A DNA stretch of 45,545 nucleotides. It comes from Candidatus Onthoplasma faecigallinarum (GTDB taxonomy: Bacteria; Bacillota; Clostridia; Christensenellales; UBA1242). The stretch lies in contig DVMB01000044.1 in the NCBI GenBank assembly GCA_018715225.1, positions 1-45,545 of the forward strand. Reading direction: 5' to 3'. This document shows positions 25,594 through 32,436 of this stretch, piece by piece (positions within the stretch are counted from its first letter, which is position 1; each line of letters opens with the position of its first letter). The translations under genes were made by a program, and so were the position numbers. The notes under the pieces are model-generated. The model saw nothing but the letters and a program-made list of their open reading frames with translations. It searched no databases and was not told the DNA's origin.

Positions 25594-25635
25594 TAAGCGA
25601 GTGTGGCGAAATCGGCAGACGCGCACGTTTAAGGG
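25594..25635 (+). repeat. Duplicated 5' half of tRNA-Leu (partial tRNA)
   Basis: The bases from ATAAGCGAG through CACGTTTAAGGG are identical to the upstream flank and 5' half of the intact tRNA-Leu 172 bp downstream (25766-25807). The copy stops within the anticodon loop. What follows (25636-25764) is unrelated: a terminator-like hairpin (TTGCCA 25654-25659 with TGGCAA 25664-25669, then GTTTTT), a GCAAC/GTTGC hairpin, a GTGTG/CACAC hairpin and CACACGCCCC (25728-25737), which is fully complementary to the intact tRNA at 25804-25813. Confidence 0.85.
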
Positions 25636-25768
25636 TGAGCGGCGTAAAAAAAGTTGCCACAATTGGCAAGTTTTTAGCCAAGCGAAGGGAGCAACTTGTT
25701 GCGGTCTGGCTCCGACAGGAGTGTGGACACACGCCCCAATAAGATTAATAAAATATTTTAGTGAATAA

Positions 25769-25851
25769 GCGAGTGTGGCGAAATCGGCAGACGCGCACGT
25801 TTAAGGGGCGTGTGGGCAACCGTATGGGTTCAAGTCCCATCACTCGCACCA
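25769..25851 (+). tRNA. tRNA-Leu (anticodon AAG)
   Basis: A class II tRNA with long variable arm: acceptor GCGAGTG/CACTCGC, anticodon stem CACGT/GCGTG, seven-base loop TTAAGGG giving AAG with G37, and encoded CCA. G37 is usual for Leu CUN tRNAs. A TAA reading would need a shifted, unpaired stem, so AAG is preferred. A34 in a bacterial tRNA-Leu is uncommon but known in some Firmicutes. Confidence 0.88.
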
Positions 25852-25999
25852 AATAAATATAGATATAAAGTCCATTTTGAAGTGAACAAAAAAGTTTAAC
25901 AACCTTAGGATTTCACTTCATTTTAATTTTACATGGGAAATATGAAAAATGAAATATCAAACATATTATGAAAAAATATAATTGAACATACCTTTTTTA

Positions 26000-26028
26000 T
26001 TGACTTAGTAAATTCTTTATTGTAAAAT
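26000..26028 (+). promoter_or_regulatory. Promoter of the frameshifted hypothetical gene
   Basis: TTGACT (26000-26005), 17-bp spacer, TAAAAT (26023-26028), about 30 bp before the start codon. Confidence 0.65.
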
Positions 26029-26060
26029 AACATAACAATATAAATTAAATGGAGTAAAAA

Positions 26061-26643
26061 ATGAGAAATATTAAAAATTCAAAAAGATATATAGATTATG
26101 AAGATTTAATAAAATTAGATGATGAACAAAAAATTCTTGTTAGTAGAATTATTATAAATAATAAATTTGCAAAAATGCAATTATTTGTAAATGCACAATT
26201 AAGTGAAAAGTTTGATTTGAGTGAGTTAAAAAAAAATAACCGATATTCATTCAAAACTATGCGATGCTGATGAAAACAAAAAACGCCCCGTTTGGGGTAT
26301 AGAACTTACCGTAAAAGAAATCAAAGAAGTGTTTTCAAAAGAAGATGTAAGTAAATCTCGTACTGATTTTAGTTTACCATTTAATCATAAAGAAAATAAG
26401 CCTAAAAAGAAAAATCCAATGGATTTAAATACCGGCGAAGAATTATATGAATATTTAAAAGATAAAACTGATGAAGAAATTGAAGATTATTTTGTTTCTC
26501 GTGGTGCAGTTGTAGAAGATGATATCATGTTAAATAATGGGTTATCCACTCTTTATCGTATAGAAAAAGAATCAAAGGAGAGACAAGATAATGAAGATGA
26601 CGTATCCTACTTTGATGGGGAATATGATGGTCTTGAAAGATAA
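26061..26643 (+). pseudogene. Hypothetical protein gene with a frameshift in an A9 tract
   Basis: A TGGAG ribosome site precedes ATG 26061. The first frame ends at 26270, and a second frame that is open before its GTG (26326) continues to 26643. Dropping one A from the nine-A run at 26228-26236 joins them into one protein of about 193 residues through 'ELKKITDIHSKLCDADENKK', which reads naturally. The joined protein is soluble, charged and acidic at the C-terminus, with no recognised domain. It may be a pseudogene, a phase-variable gene or an assembly error in a homopolymer. It lies in the accessory patch, and its AT content is higher than its core neighbours. Confidence 0.65.
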
Positions 26644-26650
26644 TATTTAA

Positions 26651-26722
26651 AGTCGTAGATATATTCTACGACTCAGACTGAAGACAAATAACTTTTCAAA
26701 AAAAGGTTATTTGTCTTTTTTT
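26651..26722 (+). terminator. Double hairpin terminator
   Basis: Hairpin 1: AGTCGTAGA (26651-26659) with TCTACGACT (26665-26673). Hairpin 2: AAGACAAATAAC (26681-26692) with GTTATTTGTCTT (26706-26717), then a T-run. The second is the likely terminator of the hypothetical gene. Confidence 0.8.
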
Positions 26723-27107
26723 ATGCAATTTTTAATGATTTTTGATATATTTTTAAAATATTATTAATAAATATACGAATTCTTGATAAAAGCCCTGTCT
26801 TCTTTCCTGTTTCCCATTTCCAATTTGCTAATTTTTTTAAATTCATGCATGAAAAAGTTAGTAAGACTTGCAAACTTACTTTCTTTCTTCCGCGTAATTG
26901 AGTGTATCTCATTCCATGTCTCTCTTTCGCTTCTGCAAATATTCGTTCTATTGTCTCACTTCTTTTATGATAATATTCTTTCCATGGCTCTGTAAATCTT
27001 ATCTCATTTACTCTATCTATGTATTGTTGCCATAGATGTCTAAATATTGTTTTTTTAGTTTGTGATTTAGAAATACAATTATTGTAATTTGGGCAAACTA
27101 ATGAATA
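26721..27107 (-). pseudogene. IS1182-type transposase, C-terminal fragment
   Basis: Read on the minus strand from just after a stop at 27108-27110. The frame gives 'SLVCPNYNNCISKSQTKKT', then 'ETIERIFAEAKERHGMRYT' and 'SLQVLLTFSCMNLKKLANW', which are the Cys motif and C-terminal catalytic region (E of DDE) of IS1182-family transposases. About 128 residues remain of a protein usually near 450-500, so it is a 5'-truncated remnant. It abuts the cut 5' side of a GNAT gene at about 27090-27107, so the junction marks an old rearrangement. No terminal inverted repeats are recognised. Confidence 0.85.
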
Positions 27108-27525
27108 TTATGGAAAAACACGAAAAGAGATAGTGGAAGAAATAAATTCAAGAATGCGGGTAGCATATTCTTTAACACTAAGTCGAAATATATTACCAGC
27201 TGAAAATTATATTTTATATGTGAACGGCAAACCTGTTTGTATTGGTGGCCTTAGATTAAAACTTAACAATTATTGGAAAAGGCATAGTGGAAACATTTGG
27301 TATAAAACAAGACCATCAGAACGTGGGAAAGGTTATGCAACAAAGTTTGTAGAATTATTGTGTGAAAGAGCAAAAGAACTTGGGATGAGAGAAATATTTG
27401 CACAGTGTGATATTAAAAATAAGGGTTCAAATAAGGTTTTAATAAACAATAATTTCACGATATATGAAAATACTTTGTGTAAAGGTTGGGATGATACAAA
27501 TTTTTATAAAAAGACTTTATTTTAA
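27088..27525 (+). pseudogene. GNAT-family acetyltransferase, 5' end lost
   Basis: An open frame from just after TAA 27085-27087; the first usable start is GTG 27133 (130 residues) but without a ribosome site. The centre and end match GNAT proteins: 'ILYVNGKPVCIGGLRL' (strand 4), 'TRPSERGKGYATKFVELL' with the acetyl-CoA-binding R/QxxGxG/A loop, and 'DIKNKGSNKVLINNNFTI'. The N-terminal strand and helix of the fold are missing, and the upstream border coincides with the transposase fragment. Probably inactive, though a shortened product cannot be excluded. Confidence 0.75.
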
Positions 27526-27606
27526 CTTTACTCTCAATCGCACATATCCAACGCCAACTTGGACTTGTAATCGGTTCGGATACTTTATCACTTGTCGCAC
27601 CACCAC

Positions 27607-27676
27607 GGAGCGACACGATTTTTGCTCACCGCAATTTTGAAAAAATTGCATTAGTGAACTTATAATCGGTCGCTCC
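27607..27676. repeat. 70-bp imperfect palindrome
   Basis: GGAGCGAC-a-CGAT (27607-27619) pairs with ATCG-GTCGCTCC (27665-27676), and inside it GCAATTTT (27631-27638) pairs with AAAATTGC (27642-27649). It lies between the GNAT remnant and the cut ECF gene. It could be a MITE or REP-like element, or the joined ends of a lost element. No other copy is present in this window. Confidence 0.65.
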
Positions 27677-27723
27677 TCTTTCCACTTCGTACCCTTTGGC
27701 CACTTGCGGGTGCTAGTGGTGGT

Positions 27724-28161
27724 ATGGTTTGGCTTCCTATGTATCTACCCGTTTTGATCGCTGGTTGTCTATTGGGTACATGGTGGGGGCTAGGCGTTGG
27801 AATATTGTCTCCTATCGTCAGTTTTTTGATCACGTCAGCGTGGGGTGCAAGCATGCCAGCATTGAGTCGTCTGCCTTTTATGATTGTAGAGTTGGCAGTA
27901 TTCGCATTGGTTGCGGGCTTGTTCTCTAAAAAAATTATTGAAAATAAATGGGTAGCATTCCCTGCAGTGCTTTTTGCTCAACTGGCTGGACGTTCTGCGT
28001 TCTTGCTGTTGGCAGCTATTTTCCAAAATGTTTCTGGGCTGTCAGTTGGACTTGTTTGGAGCCAAATTCAATCAGGCTTCATTGGGATAATCGCTCAGGC
28101 GGTAATTGTTCCAATCGTCATCATAGGGCTTAGATATCTTTTGAATAAAGAGAAAAAATAA
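27724..28161 (+). CDS. ECF transporter S component, N-terminally truncated
   Basis: 145 residues from ATG 27724; the frame is open back to 27658 but without a start or ribosome site. S components bind a vitamin or related substrate in the membrane and work with EcfA/A'/T. 'LPMYLPVLIAGCLLG', 'GVGILSPIVSFLIT' and 'LPFMIVELAVFALVAGLF' match the S-component pattern, and about five helices are present. The usual first 25-35 residues with the first helix are missing, and the sequence before the start is the palindrome scar. It may be a pseudogene or may start from an upstream fused frame. Its stop overlaps the next start (TAATG), so it was an operon with the DUF1893 gene. Confidence 0.75.
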   Translation: MVWLPMYLPVLIAGCLLGTWWGLGVGILSPIVSFLITSAWGASMPALSRLPFMIVELAVFALVAGLFSKKIIENKWVAFPAVLFAQLAGRSAFLLLAAIFQNVSGLSVGLVWSQIQSGFIGIIAQAVIVPIVIIGLRYLLNKEKK

Positions 28162-28583
28162 TGAAAGACATAACAAAAGCGAAGACAATTTTAGAATCTG
28201 GGAACACTTGTGTTTTGGTAAAAGGCGAGATGAGCTTTACATCAAAACGAAATGGAATTGTCCCTATGGTAAAATTTTTAAATGATGAAATCGATCTTGA
28301 GGGCTTTTCTGTCGCTGACAAGATAGTTGGCAAGGCGGTGGCAATGCTGTTCGTGTTAGCTAAGGTAAAAGAAGTGTATGCGGAAGTGCTGAGTAAAACA
28401 GAAATTAGTGTTTTAGAGGCTAACGGCATATCATATTCGTACAAGATTTTGACCGACAACATCATCAACAGGCAGGGAACGGGACTTTGCCCAATGGAAG
28501 AGACTGTTCAAGATATTTTTGATTGCAAGCAGGCGTATGAAAAGATAAAGGTTAAACTAGCTTCACTCAATATCAGTTTTTAA
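28161..28583 (+). CDS. DUF1893 family protein
   Basis: 140 residues. 'ILESGNTCVLVKGE', 'GFSVADKIVGKAVAMLFVL' and the C-terminal 'NRQGTGLCPMEETV' fit the DUF1893 family, which has a cytidine-deaminase-like fold in known structures but no proven reaction. It is often found beside ECF S components, as here, and the starts and stops overlap by one base. It keeps the family Cys and the 'CPMEE' motif. It may process or sense the transported compound; that is an inference from context. The gene is intact even though its partner is cut. Confidence 0.85.
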   Translation: MKDITKAKTILESGNTCVLVKGEMSFTSKRNGIVPMVKFLNDEIDLEGFSVADKIVGKAVAMLFVLAKVKEVYAEVLSKTEISVLEANGISYSYKILTDNIINRQGTGLCPMEETVQDIFDCKQAYEKIKVKLASLNISF

Positions 28584-28646
28584 ATAACACAATTAATTAC
28601 AATAAAAATAATTAGAGGGGCCTACATTTAGGTTGCTCTAGTTTTT

Positions 28647-28704
28647 TAGTTAAAGTTTGTTTTTTCTAGATTTTATATAATCGAGAATCTAAAAAAGCTA
28701 ACTA
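28647..28704. other. Long imperfect hairpin downstream of the DUF1893 gene
   Basis: TAGTTA (28647-28652) pairs with TAACTA (28699-28704), and TTTTTT-c-TAGATT (28660-28672) with AATCTAAAAAA (28686-28696). It may be a terminator-like or mRNA-stability structure between the two genes. Confidence 0.45.
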
Positions 28705-28721
28705 TCAAAATAGATATAAGC

Positions 28722-28775
28722 AATAGTGTCTCAATAAAAAACACTATTGACAAATCTATAATATCATTATAAAAT
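28722..28775 (+). promoter_or_regulatory. Promoter with overlapping inverted repeat, probable leaderless start
   Basis: TTGACA (28747-28752), 17-bp spacer, TAAAAT (28770-28775). The predicted start site coincides with ATG 28782. AATAGTGT (28722-28729) and ACACTATT (28741-28748) form an 8-bp inverted repeat that touches the -35 box, a possible operator. Confidence 0.65.
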
Positions 28776-28781
28776 GAGACT

Positions 28782-29465
28782 ATGGAAAAAATGAAATTAA
28801 CTCAATATATTATAAACGAATATCTTGTGCCGAGAGGGCACTATTTTGGCGATAAAATCATCTTTGTTAATTGTTCAAATGAATTTTTGGAATTGGCTAA
28901 AGATGTGGCTCAAAAAGAAAATAAAGTCAAGGCATGTTTTGTAAAAATTGATGAAAAGACAATAAATTTATTTACTGAAATTCAGGCTCTCTTTCATGTC
29001 GATATTCAAAAAACTGTTATGACAAGGACGTTGCTGTCGCTTCTGGTGTTAAGGGAAGTGATGAAAAAATTTCAGTTAAAGGAATTTGGGGGATATGATA
29101 CAATCACTCTAGACGAAGTAAATGACGGAATAAAAAGTTTCCATAAAAAGAATATTGAAAAAATGAAAGTTTGCTATTTCAAGGCGCTTTTGCCGACTGA
29201 CTTAGATTGTATAACGGACAAATTTGGCAAAGGTTCATTTGAATTGAATTTCGTTTTGCCGGACGGAAATGACAATTTGATTCTACAAAAAAATATCAAT
29301 GATTATATTTATTCTCACAATCCATTTTGTGTCAAAGTTTTCACATCAAGAGATGGTCTGCCTGTGTACCTTGCGACAAACAATGAATCCATTGAACCAA
29401 TACATGATTTTAGGATCTTCAACTATGACGACTATGAAAAAATAGAAAAGACAGAAGGTATATAA
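28782..29465 (+). CDS. Hypothetical cytoplasmic protein
   Basis: 227 residues, soluble, mixed alpha/beta; no signal peptide, membrane segment or motif that I recognise. The N-terminal half ('KIIFVNCSNEFLELAKDVAQ', 'FTEIQALFHVDIQK') and the C-terminal half ('VKVFTSRDGLPVYLATNN') may be two domains. No ribosome site precedes ATG 28782, but a consensus promoter ends seven bases before it, so the message should be leaderless. It stands alone between the DUF1893 gene and a convergent gene. Confidence 0.65.
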   Translation: MEKMKLTQYIINEYLVPRGHYFGDKIIFVNCSNEFLELAKDVAQKENKVKACFVKIDEKTINLFTEIQALFHVDIQKTVMTRTLLSLLVLREVMKKFQLKEFGGYDTITLDEVNDGIKSFHKKNIEKMKVCYFKALLPTDLDCITDKFGKGSFELNFVLPDGNDNLILQKNINDYIYSHNPFCVKVFTSRDGLPVYLATNNESIEPIHDFRIFNYDDYEKIEKTEGI

Positions 29466-29535
29466 ATAATTGTTTTGATTGTTTATATTTTTGCCACTGA
29501 CATAGAAGAAAGAGATTTGAGTATATAATTAAAAA

Positions 29536-29562
29536 ACTCTATCAATACGATAGGTTTTTTTA
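29536..29562 (+). terminator. Weak terminator after the hypothetical gene
   Basis: CTATC/GATAG core with flanking A- and T-runs; one mismatch in the outer stem. Confidence 0.55.
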
Positions 29563-29685
29563 TTTAAAGGGCCTTTTTATGCGTGATGTTTAGTGAAATT
29601 TATAAGGTAATTTATTTGATAGTTAGTTGTTAATGTTCAATTATTTAGTTTTACTCTTTTGTTTGTGCTTTACATATTGTATAAA

Positions 29686-30729
29686 TCATACAACGATTAT
29701 AGTTATGGTTTTAACTATGCTTTCATCTAGGCTATACTTTATTGTCAATGTTACCTCGCCTGTTTCTTTACATACTATTGTAATAAATGGAGCACTGACG
29801 CTCGTTATCTCAACTAAGGTATTATCATCTACTTCCACCGTTATTCCTTGGTAGACATACTCTTCTTCTCGATTCGTTACTTCGTACTGAAGTTTGTAAC
29901 TCCTATCAGGGTCGTAGGATAAATTGACTATACCATTCTGCTCGTCCGCTATCTCTATTGCATATTCGGGTGGTTTCTCCCTTTCTTTTATTGTCAGTTC
30001 ATATATGTATGAATATCTAATATAGTCGTATGTCAAATTTATAGCCAATTCTACTGTGCCGGCAGTTTTTGGAGTAAATGTAGCATTTTCGTATACCAAC
30101 ATTATCTCGTCTTTCGATTCGATCTCTAGTCTAGCGTTTGATGTACTTATTTCAAATAGTTTATCTAGTGTATAAGTCGTATCTAGTTCTAACTCTGTAT
30201 TTAATTGAGTTATCCTGTCGTCAGTAGTGTCTACTATGTGAATTATGATTGTCTCGCTAAGTGTCTCGTCTTCACTCTTAGGGACAGAATACTTTAAATA
30301 ATAATACCCACTACCTTTGCCCACTATCTTGTTGTTAGAAAAGATTATATTATCTATATCACTGCCTGAGCGGGCGGTGAGAGTGTAAGATAGATTTTCA
30401 GTAGCGTCTGCTGGTTGAACGGATATAAATCCATCCAGTAGATACAATTCACAATTTTTACTGATAGTGACTTCTCTAGGGCAGTTTAGAGTGAGAGTCG
30501 AGGCGTACTCCACATCTTCGTCTGGCTCACTGGGGTCAGTAGGTTCGCTGGGTGGTGGATCGGTGTCTTCATCATCGGGCGTGGAGGGGTCAATAGTCGA
30601 ACTAGAGTCTGTGCTGGGCATTGAATTTATATTACTGCTTTCTTCATTCTGTGGATAAAAAATTAAAAATAGCATCAATACAACCATTATTGACACGCAG
30701 TAAAAAGAAAATACCCATTTTTTGTTCAC
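29686..30729 (-). CDS. Membrane-anchored protein with Ig-like beta domains
   Basis: 347 residues starting at GTG 30729. Residues 7-26 are a transmembrane anchor or signal peptide. Residues about 30-75 are a Ser/Thr/Asp/Pro linker typical of wall-spanning regions ('PDDEDTDPPPSEPTDPSEPD'). Residues 80-345 are three or four beta-rich, BIG/Ig-like segments. No LPXTG motif is present, so it is held by the N-terminal anchor or released. No ribosome site is visible; a promoter (TTGTAA-17-TAAAAT) ends six bases before the GTG, again suggesting a leaderless transcript. Function unknown; surface or spore-surface interaction is plausible. Confidence 0.75.
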   Translation of the reverse strand: MNKKWVFSFYCVSIMVVLMLFLIFYPQNEESSNINSMPSTDSSSTIDPSTPDDEDTDPPPSEPTDPSEPDEDVEYASTLTLNCPREVTISKNCELYLLDGFISVQPADATENLSYTLTARSGSDIDNIIFSNNKIVGKGSGYYYLKYSVPKSEDETLSETIIIHIVDTTDDRITQLNTELELDTTYTLDKLFEISTSNARLEIESKDEIMLVYENATFTPKTAGTVELAINLTYDYIRYSYIYELTIKEREKPPEYAIEIADEQNGIVNLSYDPDRSYKLQYEVTNREEEYVYQGITVEVDDNTLVEITSVSAPFITIVCKETGEVTLTIKYSLDESIVKTITIIVV

Positions 30730-30735
30730 AAAAAA

Positions 30736-30764
30736 ATTTTATATAAATTTCCATATTTTTACAA
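30736..30764 (-). promoter_or_regulatory. Promoter of the Ig-like protein, leaderless arrangement
   Basis: On the minus strand TTGTAA (30759-30764), 17-bp spacer, TAAAAT (30736-30741), then six bases to the GTG start codon. Confidence 0.55.
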
Positions 30765-30819
30765 ATATTTTGTCGAATTTGATGGCGTGCACTAGCAATT
30801 TTCGTACAAAAACATAAAA

Positions 30820-30843
30820 ATAATTAGCATTTTTGCTAATTAT
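30820..30843 (-). terminator. Terminator of the flavoprotein-plsC-S1 operon
   Basis: ATAATTAGC and GCTAATTAT form a nine-base stem on the minus strand, followed by TTTTTATG. It overlaps the stop codon of the S1-domain gene. Confidence 0.85.
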
Positions 30844-31840
30844 CCTTTTTTATATTGGTGATAATATTTAATTTATGTCTTTCTTTGTTGATATTTGAAA
30901 TATAGCCTTTTACCCTACTGTGCAATTTGTATATGTGATGTGTCGCAACATTTGCTCTGTCGCTGTTCTCTTTGGTTATAGCCATAGCAGACAAGCCGTT
31001 ATCCAGTTTAATTACTGCCCCTACTGGCAAAATTTTGACAACTTCGCCCTCGACTTCATCTCCAATATTTAGGTTATCAAAAAGTATATCCGTTGGGCTC
31101 TTTTGCAACTGTTTTAACCCAACACTTATTTTTGAATAATCTGTGTTGTGGTCCAAAATTTTAAACTCATACTCTGCGTTTTCATTTACTACTTGCTTCA
31201 AACTATCTAGGTGTGTATAACTGGCATCACTGATTGAAAGTTTTGCTCTGTCTCCGTTCTCTAACAATACAATAGCGTATTTGTCCTCCAGTCTTGTGAT
31301 TATACCTTTCAAGACTTGCCCCACTTCTACAGGAACAATTTTATTACAATCTAACAATTTTGTACTGCAAACAATAGATTTTTTTAGATTGTTCAATTCA
31401 ATGACGACTGCATTTATTTCCCTATTTAAAAGATTATCCTTGTTGACAAAGTCTTTTTCCGTACATTGAGAAAAAGGTAAAAATACCCTAAACCCCATAA
31501 AATCGCCAACCAGACCACTGCCATTTATCTCACTCACTTTGAAACTAAATTCGCTGCCAACTTTTAAGGTCTTTAATTTTTCTTTGTCCTCGAGTGCTTT
31601 GTTTACGCCCGAATGAGTAACCACTAGACAGCCCTTGTCGTCAATTTTGCCCGTTACCATAACCAATATAGCATCGCCTATCTTGAACGCTGGATCCAGT
31701 TCTTCTTTTGGAAACACACCCTCTTTTAGTCCGCCTATCGCTACGACAACTTCTTTTTGACCAATCATGACGATTGTGCCTGTGATTATATCTCCCCTGT
31801 TGTATTGAGTCATGCTGATGTCAAAATCTTTCATTTTCAT
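30836..31840 (-). CDS. S1-domain RNA-binding protein (ribosomal protein S1-like)
   Basis: 334 residues made of about four S1 (OB-fold) repeats at roughly 15-75, 85-160, 170-240 and 255-330. The first ('RGDIITGTIVMIGQKEVVVA') and last ('GDEVEGEVVKILPVGAVIKL') are the clearest. Such proteins bind mRNA, and in Firmicutes are annotated as S1-like with an uncertain role on the ribosome. An AGAAGGAG site precedes the ATG. The start overlaps the plsC stop by one base, so it is the last gene of the operon. In other Clostridia this gene is often linked to ispH, which is not here. The middle repeats are diverged, so RNA affinity may be uneven. Confidence 0.85.
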   Translation of the reverse strand: MKMKDFDISMTQYNRGDIITGTIVMIGQKEVVVAIGGLKEGVFPKEELDPAFKIGDAILVMVTGKIDDKGCLVVTHSGVNKALEDKEKLKTLKVGSEFSFKVSEINGSGLVGDFMGFRVFLPFSQCTEKDFVNKDNLLNREINAVVIELNNLKKSIVCSTKLLDCNKIVPVEVGQVLKGIITRLEDKYAIVLLENGDRAKLSISDASYTHLDSLKQVVNENAEYEFKILDHNTDYSKISVGLKQLQKSPTDILFDNLNIGDEVEGEVVKILPVGAVIKLDNGLSAMAITKENSDRANVATHHIYKLHSRVKGYISNINKERHKLNIITNIKKDN

Positions 31841-32433
31841 TATTTTTGTTCTCCTTCTAGCAAATTGTTCATTTTATCAATAATTTCGTTGGCAAATTCA
31901 GTTACATAATTAGCATCTCTTTTCTTGCTTGGATCTGGATAAATCGGTTCGCCTATTAATAATTTCGTCCTTCTAAAAACCTTGATTTTCCTATCAAACA
32001 TCATAGGTAATACCGGCGTATTTGTCCTTATTGAAAACATTGCAACGCCCTCTTTTGCACTGCCATCTTCAATCCTAACTGTAGAGCGTGTTCCCTGTGG
32101 GAATATACAAATGCGTTTTTTCTTGCTTATCAACCTAAAGATCTCTTTCACTGCACGAGTGTCTGCACGAGTCCTATCTACAGGTACTGCCCCCAAACTA
32201 CGCATACAGGCAGAAGAAAATTTATTTTTAAACAACTCCTTTTTCGCCAAGAAAAAATGTTTTTTATTGAAGGTAATATCCATCATGACAGGGTCTAAAT
32301 TAGTAGTATGATTACATGCAACAATAAAATTTTTGTGTTTTAATTGTTTTAAATGTTTCTTGCCCACTTTTTTGATAGGAAAAAGTATCAAGCATGGAAT
32401 CATGATAATAGTAACTAAAATATAATAAAGCAT
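31840..32433 (-). CDS. plsC: 1-acyl-sn-glycerol-3-phosphate acyltransferase
   Basis: 197 residues, typical short PlsC. It acylates lysophosphatidic acid to phosphatidic acid at the inner membrane face. Residues 2-20 form a membrane helix. The catalytic HX4D motif is 'NHTTNLDP' (H42, D47), the glycerol-phosphate motif is 'FPQGTRS' (111-117), and 'PVLPMMF' is motif IV. An AAAAGGA ribosome site precedes ATG 32433. It lies three bases after the flavoprotein gene and overlaps the S1 gene, an arrangement common in Clostridia where cmk and ispH are also present. Confidence 0.93.
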   Translation of the reverse strand: MLYYILVTIIMIPCLILFPIKKVGKKHLKQLKHKNFIVACNHTTNLDPVMMDITFNKKHFFLAKKELFKNKFSSACMRSLGAVPVDRTRADTRAVKEIFRLISKKKRICIFPQGTRSTVRIEDGSAKEGVAMFSIRTNTPVLPMMFDRKIKVFRRTKLLIGEPIYPDPSKKRDANYVTEFANEIIDKMNNLLEGEQK

Positions 32434-32436
32434 AAA

